Positions 1 to 6,329 of a stretch of 13,640 bases of DNA are shown piece by piece. This DNA is from Hyphomonas sp. Lineage in GTDB: Bacteria > Pseudomonadota > Alphaproteobacteria > Caulobacterales > Hyphomonadaceae. The notes under the pieces were generated by a model that ran no database searches, was not told the DNA's origin, and saw only the letters and a list, made by a program, of their open reading frames with translations. The position numbers and the translations under genes are program-made. The stretch covers positions 1 to 13,640 of the forward strand of contig DNFL01000004.1 in NCBI GenBank assembly GCA_003486945.1, in the 5' to 3' direction. Every line of letters begins with the position of its first letter. Position 1 is the stretch's first letter.

Positions 1-930
1 CCGGGCGAGCGCGGCGACGATGGCTTCCGGCAGGTCCGCGCCGATCAGCACGACATCGACTTCGGATGGGAGCGCGCCGGCGGAAAGGTCAATCTGGTGC
101 GCCGAAAGCCCCATGCCTTCGAGCGCGGCGGCGAGCGAGAGCGCGGTTGCCGGCGGCAATCCCGCAAGACCGACACAGCCATCAAGGCGGGCAAGATCGT
201 GCAGCGGCGGAACGGCGGCGCGTTTCAGCGGCAGTTCGAATGTGAAGGTCGCGCCTTCGTCCGGCCTCGAGGCGACGCTGACCTTGCCGCCGAGAAGATC
301 CGCAAGACGTTTGACGATGGCGAGGCCGAGACCGACGCCGCCTTCGCGGTAGGCGTCGGCGGTTGACGACTGGCGGAAGGCTTCGAACAGGCGCGCCTGA
401 TCGGCTTCGGAGATTCCGGCGCCGGTGTCGCGCACATGAAAAGCGAGGCCGTTTGCGAGAGGCTCGACATCGACGAGGACCGAGCCGCGCGAGGTGAATT
501 TCAGCGCGTTGCCGACAAGGTTGAACAGGATTTGCCGAATGCGCCCGGCATCGCCATCAAATGTCGGCATCGGCCATTCGAGCCCGCGTACGGCAAGATC
601 GAGCCCGGCCGCATGGGCGCGCGGCGAGAGAAGCTCGGCCACTTCGCGCGCGAGGCGCAAGGGGCAGAAACTCTCCTCCTCGATCTCCACGGCCGAAGCA
701 TCGAGGCGGGCATAGTCGAGCACATTGTTCAACAGATCGAGCAGGCGCGCGCCGGAGAGGCGGATGGTTTCGGCATATTCGCGCTGCGCCGGCGACAGAT
801 CGGTTTCGAGCAGCAGCGAGACCGTGCCCAGAATCCCGTTCAGGGGCGTGCGTATCTCGTGACTGGCGGTCGCGAGAAAAGCCTGTTCGGGCGTGTTTGC
901 GCCCGGAGGAGTGCCGGAAGAAGACGTCAT
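1..930 (-). CDS. Histidine kinase, N-terminal 310 residues (3' end beyond window)
   Basis: Partial gene read on the minus strand from the ATG at 930; it runs without a stop to base 1. An in-frame TAG 9 bases upstream of the ATG excludes a longer N-terminus. A dimerisation/phosphoacceptor helix carries the H-box [11 protein letters not shown] with His24 as the likely phosphorylated residue. The HATPase domain follows: N-box [12 protein letters not shown] (about 135-146), G1 box DTGAG (168-172), F-box LFEAF (181-185) and G2 box GVGLGLAIV (198-206). Residues 245-310 look like the start of a receiver-like alpha/beta domain ([11 protein letters not shown]), so the full protein is probably a hybrid kinase. 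No transmembrane segment or PAS/sensor domain precedes the H-box, so it should be cytosolic and may take its signal from a partner. The ligand and cognate regulator cannot be told from what is visible. Confidence 0.88.
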   Translation of the reverse strand, partial: MTSSSGTPPGANTPEQAFLATASHEIRTPLNGILGTVSLLLETDLSPAQREYAETIRLSGARLLDLLNNVLDYARLDASAVEIEEESFCPLRLAREVAELLSPRAHAAGLDLAVRGLEWPMPTFDGDAGRIRQILFNLVGNALKFTSRGSVLVDVEPLANGLAFHVRDTGAGISEADQARLFEAFRQSSTADAYREGGVGLGLAIVKRLADLLGGKVSVASRPDEGATFTFELPLKRAAVPPLHDLARLDGCVGLAGLPPATALSLAAALEGMGLSAHQIDLSAGALPSEVDVVLIGADLPEAIVAALAR

Positions 931-967
931 GACCCGGCCAAGCTAGACGAGGGACATGAGCAGAGCC

Positions 968-1468
968 TTAACCGCCTGCTACCGCGCTCCTCTGCCGAGC
1001 CAAGGCCGGGATTCCGGCCGCCGGGGCGCTGTTTGCGAGCCGGTGGCGATAGCTGAGCGCCGCGGCCACATGCACCCGCCGGACAGCAACTGACCCGTCG
1101 AGATCGGCAATGGTGCGGGCGGCTTTCAGGACGCGAGTATAGCCACGGGCGGTGAGGGAGAGTTTTGCGGCAGCATCCGATATGAGCGCCGCGCCCGGCG
1201 CATACTCCTGGGCGAAGGTTTCGAGGCCCGAAGGCGGCATGTCGGCATTCACCGGACGTCGGCCCTCGCCGGCTGATTCGAGGCGGGCGATCTGGATATC
1301 CCTCGCCTTCGCGACACCGGCGCGGACTTCGGCCGAGCCCTCGGGCGGCGGCTAGCTGAGATCGACTGCGGCGACCGGCGGAGTTTCGCAGAAAAGGTCC
1401 ATCCGGTCGAATAACGGCCCCGAAATGCGCGACTGGTAATCCTGTGCGCAGCGCGGGCCGCGCGCGCA
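968..1468 (-). pseudogene. comM: Remnant of comM (YifB, Mg-chelatase-like AAA ATPase), C-terminal third
   Basis: Minus-strand reading in one frame from 1468 to the TAA at 968-970 gives about 166 codons matching the C-terminal third of ComM/YifB: CARGPRCAQDYQSRISGPLF, then DRMDLFCETPP, the PPPEGSAEVRAGVAKARDIQ segment, NADMPP, and the sensor-2-like end TARGYTRVLKAARTIADLDG followed by AAALSYR. The frame is broken by a TAG at 1352-1354 between ..AVDLS and PPPEGS. The N-terminal two thirds, including the Walker motifs, are absent: upstream of 1468 the frame soon meets a stop, then dusA begins. The family is normally about 500 residues and acts as a hexameric helicase promoting branch migration in natural transformation. 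This copy cannot do so. The C-terminal 20 or so residues diverge from family ends, so a late frameshift is possible. Confidence 0.8.
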
Positions 1469-1525
1469 TCTTTCTGAAGCGTTTTCCGGTCGTTACTGGC
1501 GTGTCCAGTTTTCCAATGCTTCGTC

Positions 1526-2506
1526 TCAGGCTTCGATTTTTTCTACGGCGGCAAGAGCGGCGTGCAGAACTTCGAGACCGGCGCCTTTCTTTACGGCGTT
1601 TTCGGAGAGGATGCGGCGCCATTGGCGGGCACCTGGCTGGCCGGTGAACAGGCCGAGCATGTGGCGGGTCATGGCGTGCAGGGAACTACCTTCGGCGAGG
1701 CGGGCGGCGATGTAGGGTTCGTAGGCGCGCACGGCGCTGGCGGCGGCGATGGGGGCCCCTTCCCTGAACAGCGCGCTGTCAACGTGGCCGAGGAGGCCGG
1801 GGGTCTGGTAGGCGGCGCGGCCGAGCATGACGCCGTCGAAAGTGGCGAGATGTTCCCTGCACTGATCAATTGTCGTAATGCCGCCATTGAGCACAATTGT
1901 CAGGCCGGGGCGGGCGGCTTTCAGCTCGGCTACGAGGCTGTAATCGAGCGGCGGGACTTCGCGGTTCTCCTTCGGGCTGAGGCCGCGCAGCCAGGCCTTG
2001 CGGGCGTGGACGGTGAAGACGGTGCAGCCGGCAGCGGCGACTTTGTCGACGAAGGTGAAGAGGGTTTCGCGCGCGGGCAGGTCGTCGATGGCGATGCGGT
2101 TCTTGACGGTGACCGGGATGGAGACGGCGGCGCGCATGGCGGCGACGCAATCGGCGACAAGATCAGGCTCGGCCATCAGGCACGCGCCGAACGCGCCGGA
2201 CTGGACGCGCTCTGATGGGCAGCCGCAATTGAGGTTGACCTCGTCATAGCCGAAGCCTTCGGCGATGCGGGCGGCTTCGGCGAGCTTGGCGGGGTCTGAG
2301 CCGCCAAGTTGGAGGACGAGGGGGCGCTCGGCCTCGCTATAGCCGAGGAGGCGCTGACGGTCGCCGTTGAGGACCGCGTCGGCGGTGACCATCTCGGTCC
2401 AGAGTAGCGCGCGTTTCGTCAGCACACGGTGAAACGCCCGGCAGTGCCGATCGGTCCAGTCCATCATCGGAGCGACTGAGAATCTATAGTCTTGTTTTTT
2501 CAACAT
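1526..2506 (-). CDS. dusA: tRNA-dihydrouridine(20/20a) synthase DusA
   Basis: A 326-residue FMN-dependent TIM-barrel enzyme that reduces uridine 20/20a in the tRNA D-loop with NADPH. Visible family features: N-terminal APMMDWTDRHCR (12-23); the catalytic-cysteine motif NLNCGCPSERVQSGAFGACL (91-110), the active cysteine being Cys96 of GCPS; Lys135 (TVKNR), His167 (VHAR), the FMN phosphate loop NGGI (207-210) and GR (229-230). Length is normal. The gene lies at the edge of an integrated element: the integrase starts 110 bp away in the opposite direction, and the first residues (MLKKQDYRFS) and the AT-rich sequence upstream look unlike the GC-rich remainder. The island has therefore probably replaced the native promoter and first codons while keeping the frame. 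Immediately downstream is the comM remnant, and only a weak 5-bp hairpin (near 1493-1507) follows the stop. Confidence 0.95.
   Translation of the reverse strand: MLKKQDYRFSVAPMMDWTDRHCRAFHRVLTKRALLWTEMVTADAVLNGDRQRLLGYSEAERPLVLQLGGSDPAKLAEAARIAEGFGYDEVNLNCGCPSERVQSGAFGACLMAEPDLVADCVAAMRAAVSIPVTVKNRIAIDDLPARETLFTFVDKVAAAGCTVFTVHARKAWLRGLSPKENREVPPLDYSLVAELKAARPGLTIVLNGGITTIDQCREHLATFDGVMLGRAAYQTPGLLGHVDSALFREGAPIAAASAVRAYEPYIAARLAEGSSLHAMTRHMLGLFTGQPGARQWRRILSENAVKKGAGLEVLHAALAAVEKIEA
2448..2506. other. Predicted island attachment site within the 5' end of dusA
   Basis: Tyrosine integrases of the dusA-associated group insert elements into the 5' part of dusA. Here an integrase sits directly at that end. 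Base composition changes from AT-rich (caacattttttatgtacta, just upstream) to GC-rich across the codons for DYRFSVAPMMDW. The strongly conserved codons for PMMDWTDR are the most plausible crossover region. I could not find a second copy of this stretch in the window, so the opposite end of the island should lie to the right, beyond 13640. The exact core is inferred, not demonstrated. Confidence 0.45.
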
Positions 2507-2540
2507 TTTTTATGTACTATCAAGGGACTAAAGCACGAAC

Positions 2541-2616
2541 ATGTGCAGTCTGTGTGCACCGATTTGCACCCTTTTGTACCGGATTTGATCTGTCTGTGCA
2601 CATGGAGCGCACATAA
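2541..2616 (+). promoter_or_regulatory. Integrase upstream region with three 10-bp repeats
   Basis: The 110-bp gap between the divergent dusA and integrase starts contains three head-to-tail units with an exact 10-bp period: tgcacc at 2555-2560, tgcacc at 2565-2570 and tgtacc at 2575-2580. Two further gtgca-type motifs lie at 2543-2547 and 2596-2600. One repeat per helical turn is typical of cooperative protein binding. Arm-type sites for the integrase or sites for an excisionase/repressor are plausible. No convincing -35/-10 pair could be singled out. Confidence 0.35.
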
Positions 2617-3678
2617 ATGTCGAGCATTTTTAGACTTCCAAAGGGTGATTGGCGCGCCCAGGTGAGACGCAAGGGTCGATATGTCTCCCAGAGCTTTGTG
2701 CGCCGCAAGGATGCTGAAGAATGGGCGCTCAAGATGGAGCGCCGGGTCGACCGGGGTGAAAGCGTCTCGAAGAACATCCCGGATGATCTCTCGACCTTCT
2801 CTCACCTGATCGACCTGCACATCGCAGACATGCTGGAAGTCGGCAAGGCATTGCGCCGGTCCAAGACCTACACGCTCGAAAAGCTGAAGGAGAAAATTGG
2901 TACTGTCAGGTTCGACCTTCTCGACCGTGAACGGATCATCCAGTTCGCGCGTGAGCGCCGCGCCGAGGGCGCAGGTCCGCCCACCATTTCGGCTGATATC
3001 TCTTATATCAAGACCATCCTCATCCACGCCTCGGCGGTCCACGGCATATCTGTCAGCCCCGAGCAGGTTGACCTTGCACGCGTCGCCCTGAAACGGCTCG
3101 GCCTTGTCGGCAAGGCGCAGGAGCGCGACCGAAGGCCAACGCAGGAGGAGATTGACCAGCTCATTGCATACTTTGATAGCAACTCCCGGCAGAAGTCTCC
3201 GATGTCACGGCTTGTGAAGTTCGCGGTCGCGACGGCGATGCGCCAGTCGGAGATCTGTTCCATCGAATGGCCTGACATGGACGAACGCCGACGCACGGTG
3301 ACCGTCCGTGACCGCAAGGATCCGCGTAACAAGGACGGCAATGACCAGCGCGTACCGCTCGTTGACCTGACCGGATATGATGCCTGGGAGTTATTGATGG
3401 AGCAGCGCCGGAGCACGACGAACAAGGGACGTATCTTCCCCTACAATCCCCGCTCCATAGGGACTGCGTTCCACCGGGCCTGCATGGAACTTGGGATTGA
3501 AGACCTTCACTTCCATGACCTTCGCCATGAAGGCACCAGCCGCCTCTTCGAGGCCGGGTTGCAGATTGAGCAGGTTGCCCTCGTCACCGGTCACAAGGAC
3601 TGGAAGATGCTGAAGCGCTACACCCACCTCTCCCCCGACACGATTGTTCGCATAGCCCGGGACAGGAAATTGGGATGA
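2617..3678 (+). CDS. Tyrosine recombinase, dusA-site integrase of the island
   Basis: A 353-residue site-specific recombinase. The N-terminus (residues 1-50, FRLPKGDWRAQVRRKGRYVS) is a small beta-rich arm-binding-like domain, about 60-165 is the core-binding helical SAM-like domain, and 170-350 is the catalytic domain. The full catalytic set is visible: Arg209 (ATAMRQSE), Lys234 (DRKDPRN), His300-x-x-Arg303 (HDLRHEG), His326 (VTGHKD) and the nucleophile Tyr335 (KRYTHL). It should therefore be active for integration and, with helper proteins, excision of the element joined to dusA. It reads away from dusA, the usual placement of an integrase at the element edge. The protein contains no recognisable excisionase, and no separate xis gene is evident nearby. 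Assignment to the dusA-targeting group rests on position rather than on a family-specific motif. Confidence 0.93.
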   Translation: MSSIFRLPKGDWRAQVRRKGRYVSQSFVRRKDAEEWALKMERRVDRGESVSKNIPDDLSTFSHLIDLHIADMLEVGKALRRSKTYTLEKLKEKIGTVRFDLLDRERIIQFARERRAEGAGPPTISADISYIKTILIHASAVHGISVSPEQVDLARVALKRLGLVGKAQERDRRPTQEEIDQLIAYFDSNSRQKSPMSRLVKFAVATAMRQSEICSIEWPDMDERRRTVTVRDRKDPRNKDGNDQRVPLVDLTGYDAWELLMEQRRSTTNKGRIFPYNPRSIGTAFHRACMELGIEDLHFHDLRHEGTSRLFEAGLQIEQVALVTGHKDWKMLKRYTHLSPDTIVRIARDRKLG

Positions 3679-3723
3679 CATGTGCCTGGATATGCCGCTC
3701 GTGCGTAGCTCCGAAAGTCATTT

Positions 3724-3839
3724 GTCTATAAATATAATGACAAATTTCGAAATTAGTCTATATTTTTATAGACATAAAAACTATATTCGTCTATATATAA
3801 GTAGACAATATCGTCGAAACCGTCTGCATATATATAGAC
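3724..3839 (+). repeat. Array of four phased 18-bp palindromic operators
   Basis: Four 18-bp inverted repeats of the form gtc(t)...(a)gac lie upstream of the HTH gene: 3724-3741 gtctataaatataatgac, 3756-3773 gtctatatttttatagac (a perfect gtctat/atagac palindrome), 3789-3806 gtctatatataagtagac, and 3822-3839 gtctgcatatatatagac. Start-to-start distances are 32, 33 and 33 bp, close to three helical turns, so all four lie on the same face of the DNA. The last ends 2 bp before the ATG at 3842, overlapping the expected ribosome-binding site. The whole block is strongly AT-rich and must contain the promoter. The natural candidate to bind is the HTH protein encoded just downstream (autoregulation). 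That link is inferred. Confidence 0.8.
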
Positions 3840-3841
3840 AA

Positions 3842-4306
3842 ATGAGCGTCAAAGACACGGCCCGCCGCCAGATTGCCCGCAAGATCAGCGAGTCAGCGCG
3901 CAATCCCGCAAACACATTGAGAACCCCGCCTGGGGGCTGGATTGCCAATGTTCGCAAAGCCCTCGGCATGTCCGGAACGCAGCTGGGCAAACGGCTTTCC
4001 CTGACACGTGGGCGCATTTCGCAAGCCGAGCTTGCCGAAGCCGAGGGAGGCGTGACGCTCCGCACGATGCAGGACATGGCGGAAGCCATGGGCTGCCGAT
4101 TTGTCTATGCAATTGTCCCGGCGAGCGGCGAGTTGGATGACCTCATCGAAGCTCAGGCTCGCCGAAAGGCGACCAGGATCGTCAGCCGGGCCGCGACACA
4201 TATGGCCCTTGAACAGCAATCGCTTAGTGCGGAGCAGAACAAGGCTGAGATTGATCGGCTCACCCGCGCGCTCGTTGCCGATCCCCCTTCTCACTTCTGG
4301 GACTAG
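3842..4306 (+). CDS. Mobile mystery protein A: HTH partner of the Fic protein
   Basis: A 154-residue protein of the 'mobile mystery protein A' type, found on mobile elements next to a Fic-domain protein. A helix-turn-helix of the XRE/lambda-repressor type spans about residues 33-92 (IANVRKALGMSGTQLGKRLS, then TRGRISQAELAEAEGGVTLR and MAEAMGCRFVYAIVP). The C-terminal part is helical and charged. The reading frame is open back to 3680, but the extra sequence would be AT-rich operator DNA translated as low-complexity residues, so the ATG at 3842 is preferred. No clear Shine-Dalgarno is visible because an operator palindrome abuts the start. The stop is 2 bp before the Fic gene, implying translational coupling. 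By family analogy it is the regulator and presumed antitoxin of the pair; that activity is inferred. Confidence 0.85.
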   Translation: MSVKDTARRQIARKISESARNPANTLRTPPGGWIANVRKALGMSGTQLGKRLSLTRGRISQAELAEAEGGVTLRTMQDMAEAMGCRFVYAIVPASGELDDLIEAQARRKATRIVSRAATHMALEQQSLSAEQNKAEIDRLTRALVADPPSHFWD

Positions 4307-4308
4307 CC

Positions 4309-4908
4309 ATGAACGGGATCATGGATGAACCCGAAGGCGCGACGCCGCTCGATCCGGATGAACTGGAAGGTTTGAGACAGAAGCACATCACCACGCGTGG
4401 AGAGCTGAACGAACTCGAACAGGCCAATATCGAAACCGGGCTGCTCTGGCTCGCCGGCAGGCGCCAGACCGCAATCCTGACAGACGAGTTCCTGCGGGAG
4501 CTGCACAGGCGCCTGTTCGGCGATGTCTGGCGCTGGGCGGGCACCTACCGGCTGCGTGAGAAGAACATTGGGATCGATCCGCGCTTGATCAGCGTTCAGG
4601 TCCGCCAACTCCTGGGAAACGCGCAGTATTGGGCGGAAAACAAAGTCTATGCACCATTGGAAGCTGCCGCCCGGCTCCACCACGAACTTGTCAGGATCCA
4701 TCCGTTCCCAAACGGAAATGGCCGTCACGCGCGCATCAGCGCAGACATTTTCCTCGCTGAGGCATTTGATCATCCGCCGGTCGACTGGGCGCGTGGCGCC
4801 GACTTAGCGAACAACAGTGCAAGGCGCACCGCATACATCGCTGCGCTGCGAGCAGCGGATGCGAATGATTTTGATCCCATACTGAACTTTGTGAATGCCT
4901 CGATGTGA
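4309..4908 (+). CDS. Mobile mystery protein B: Fic-domain protein, presumed toxin
   Basis: A 199-residue Fic protein of the 'mobile mystery protein B' type. The active-site motif HPFPNGNGR is at 131-139 (catalytic His131, complete phosphate-binding loop), preceded by the flap region WRWAGTYRLREKNIG (about 74-88). Typical N-terminal landmarks are ATPLDPDE (11-18) and ITTRGELNELEQANI (27-41). Fic proteins transfer AMP or another nucleotide group to target hydroxyls. With all motif residues present, catalysis is expected. The acidic helix at 31-41 might serve as an inhibitory segment, but I do not see a clean [ST]xxxE[GN] motif, so inhibition may depend on the partner protein. It starts 2 bp after the HTH gene, and a second in-frame ATG at 4321 is a less likely start. 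The substrate is unknown. Confidence 0.88.
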   Translation: MNGIMDEPEGATPLDPDELEGLRQKHITTRGELNELEQANIETGLLWLAGRRQTAILTDEFLRELHRRLFGDVWRWAGTYRLREKNIGIDPRLISVQVRQLLGNAQYWAENKVYAPLEAAARLHHELVRIHPFPNGNGRHARISADIFLAEAFDHPPVDWARGADLANNSARRTAYIAALRAADANDFDPILNFVNASM

Positions 4909-5007
4909 TGACGCAAAGTGGTAGCGTCCGGCGATATCCATCTCCGTTGATTCTGGTCACGGTATCCATGTTCACAACGGCAGGTGTTCACACCACCGAG
5001 GCTTTAA

Positions 5008-5127
5008 TCCCATCCGGAGGAAAGTTCAGTGGCAGGCCGCGACATCGAGCAACTCATCGCGTTGGGCATCCTGCAAAAAGACGAAGCTGGCGGGCGCAGC
5101 ACATCCTACTCGCCAGGCGCAGAATAG
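5008..5127 (+). pseudogene. C-terminal winged-helix fragment of a Fic-family protein
   Basis: In the frame ending at the TAG at 5125-5127, the sequence VAGRDIEQLIALGILQKDEA followed by GGRSTSYSPGAE closely resembles the last helix and wing (TAxRDLxxLvxLGiLxxxxxGGRSTxY) that close many longer Fic/DOC-family proteins. A TAA at 5005-5007 cuts the frame upstream and no Fic motif is nearby, so this is the tail of a lost gene. A good Shine-Dalgarno (ggagg, 5016-5020) lies 8 bases before an in-frame GTG at 5029, so a 32-residue peptide could still be translated. That is more likely chance than function. Confidence 0.55.
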
Positions 5128-5182
5128 AGATCCTCCCGATGCCGCTCATCCAAAGACAGAATCAAGGTTGACGATTCTTGAA

Positions 5183-5231
5183 GCGGCGTTCATTCCGCCG
5201 CCTCCACATAGCAAGGCGGCATGAACGCCGC
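5183..5231. repeat. 49-nt imperfect palindrome (strong hairpin)
   Basis: Left arm gcggcgttcat (5183-5193), a 3-base bulge tcc, then gccgcct (5197-5203); loop of about 10 bases; right arm aggcggc (5214-5220) continuing directly into atgaacgccgc (5221-5231). That makes 18 paired bases with one bulge. No T-run follows on either strand, so it is not a classical intrinsic terminator. It could be a REP-like element, a factor-binding site or a remnant transposon end. Confidence 0.6.
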
Positions 5232-5361
5232 GAGCAGGATGGCTTTGCGGCAGCTAGCACTACCTGGAGCGCGCGCAATCAATCGGCGCTGAGTACTGAC
5301 GGCTTGCTTCGCCTCAGACCTTTGCCTTGTTCAGCTCACGGAGAAATGGACTGCGGCACCA

Positions 5362-5592
5362 CTATTTTTTCCGGAGCCGAACCCCATGCGCATCGCCGTT
5401 CGTGAACTCGATGCCTTCTTTGGCGAAAGCCTTGGTGATTGCGCTCAAGGTCGAAACCTTTGTCGCATCCAGACTACCTTCCATCCTCTCCAAGCGTTTG
5501 ATCGTCTCGACGGACAGCTCCGCCCGTCTGGCGAGTTCCGACTGACTCCAGTTGAGCATCGCTCGGGCAGCTCGCAATTGCGCAGGGATCAT
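5362..5592 (-). CDS. Small XRE-family helix-turn-helix regulator
   Basis: A 76-residue DNA-binding protein consisting almost entirely of an XRE HTH: IPAQLRAARAMLNWSQSELA, RRAELSVETIKRLERMEGSL, and the end AFAKEGIEFTNGDAHGVRLR. This is a common type of stand-alone regulator in alphaproteobacterial islands, where the end EFTNGDxxGVRLRK is characteristic. The start at 5592 is chosen because aggg lies 5 bases upstream; the frame is open to an ATG at 5652, but the added residues do not fit the family. It reads on the opposite strand from the neighbouring 94-residue gene, so it may control itself and that gene through the inverted repeat at 5629-5669. No toxin partner lies downstream, so it may be orphaned. 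Confidence 0.85.
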   Translation of the reverse strand: MIPAQLRAARAMLNWSQSELARRAELSVETIKRLERMEGSLDATKVSTLSAITKAFAKEGIEFTNGDAHGVRLRKK

Positions 5593-5628
5593 AACTACCC
5601 TTTTTATGTCTTTTGTTGCACTATTTAG

Positions 5629-5669
5629 GTTGACACTTTCAGGGCGTTTCATTACCCATAAAGTGTAAC
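5629..5669. promoter_or_regulatory. Imperfect inverted repeat between divergent XRE and 94-aa genes
   Basis: The arms gttgacacttt (5629-5639) and aaagtgtaac (5660-5669) are inverted copies apart from one extra base, separated by 20 bases. They sit 37 bp upstream of the XRE start in its promoter region. A TTGACA at 5630-5635 could be a plus-strand -35 element, although no good -10 follows. A role as operator for the XRE protein is inferred from position only. Confidence 0.35.
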
Positions 5670-5851
5670 GCCATTGCTAACAGATTCTGGTCGCGCGGAC
5701 CAGTTTTCATGCACGCCTTCGGTTGTGCACGAAGTCATCGCCGACCGGGCTGACCGCACGATCAGACAGGCAGCCGCAAGCGCACGTTTTATCCGCCCGA
5801 GTGCTGCTCGGTTTTAAATGATGACTGCCAAAAGTTCGCAGGAGAATTCAG

Positions 5852-6136
5852 ATGGCAAGGAAAGCATTGAACAAGGCCCAAGAGCCGCCGGAGCCAGCCA
5901 GAACATTCGACGACATCAGCTCAGACGCCGGGGATGCCCTGATTGATCTTAGCGGAGCACTGACGGCCGGCAGGGCCCTGGTGGACCTCACACTTGCTGA
6001 TGGGGGCTCCGCAGATGCTCCTGTTCTCTACAAGAGACTGAACGCCTTGGAGTTCGTGCTGCGCCAAGCAGGTCGTGCAGAAGACATCCTGTGGGTCGCT
6101 ATCGACAAAATGAGCATGTCATTCGAAGAGAAGTAG
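5852..6136 (+). CDS. Hypothetical 94-residue protein
   Basis: I do not recognise the family. The start is well supported: aggag at 5840-5844 lies 7 bases before the ATG. The first 20 residues are basic and proline-containing (MARKALNKAQEPPEPAR), probably disordered. The rest (FDDISSDAGDALIDLSGALT to DKMSMSFEEK) is acidic and predicted helical, with no signal peptide, membrane segment, cysteine or metal-binding motif. A helical segment runs through LYKRLNALEFVLRQAGRAED. It is an isolated gene between the divergent XRE regulator and the convergent metal ATPase, which suggests an island accessory protein, perhaps governed by the XRE protein. Codon use looks normal for a real gene. Confidence 0.7.
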   Translation: MARKALNKAQEPPEPARTFDDISSDAGDALIDLSGALTAGRALVDLTLADGGSADAPVLYKRLNALEFVLRQAGRAEDILWVAIDKMSMSFEEK

Positions 6137-6329
6137 TGTGACCACGTTTCTCAAATCGCTCAGTAGTCACTCTCCAGAATTGATGAATGGCGCATCGCAA
6201 ACGCAGTCACCTTCTGATCACAATAACTAATCTCCATCAACTCTACCCCCAGCTTTGTGCAGATCCTTTACGCGAAGGCGCCAACACATTTGGAAGAAAC
6301 GGCACCGGTTGCTTGGACCAATCCTAGGG

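Larger units (their letters stand above)
4909..5361. other. Decayed intergenic stretch without an intact gene
   Basis: About 450 bases between the Fic gene and the XRE gene hold no credible full-length coding sequence on either strand. The only recognisable content is the Fic C-terminal fragment (5008-5127) and a strong hairpin (5183-5231). It reads as scar DNA left by loss of an earlier module from the island. Confidence 0.55.

Noticed and set aside
436..1056. Plus-strand frame of 206 codons
   Set aside because: Antisense to the histidine kinase, whose H, N, G1 and G2 boxes are clear on the other strand.
1490..1510. Hairpin actgg-acacg-ccagt after dusA as a terminator
   Set aside because: Only five base pairs and no T-run; insufficient support.
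927..1622. Minus-strand frame of 231 codons across the comM remnant
   Set aside because: The ComM similarity is in a different frame (ending at 968). This frame is Arg/Ser-rich and overlaps dusA.
1562..2215. Plus-strand frame of 217 codons
   Set aside because: Antisense to dusA; Gly/Ala/Asp-rich mirror of a real gene without any motif.
3680..3841. N-terminal extension of the HTH protein by 54 residues
   Set aside because: The extension is translated from the AT-rich operator array and would be full of Tyr, Ile and Arg with no similarity; the ATG at 3842 fits the family.
5663..5817. Open frame without ATG on the plus strand (contains VVHEVIADRADRTIRQAAAS)
   Set aside because: Looks faintly protein-like but has no start codon with a ribosome-binding site and no family I recognise; it may be a gene remnant, too weak to list.
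6137..6329. Terminator or small gene in the convergent gap between the 94-aa gene and the ATPase
   Set aside because: No convincing stem with T-run and no frame with a good start was found; I see nothing supportable in this stretch.
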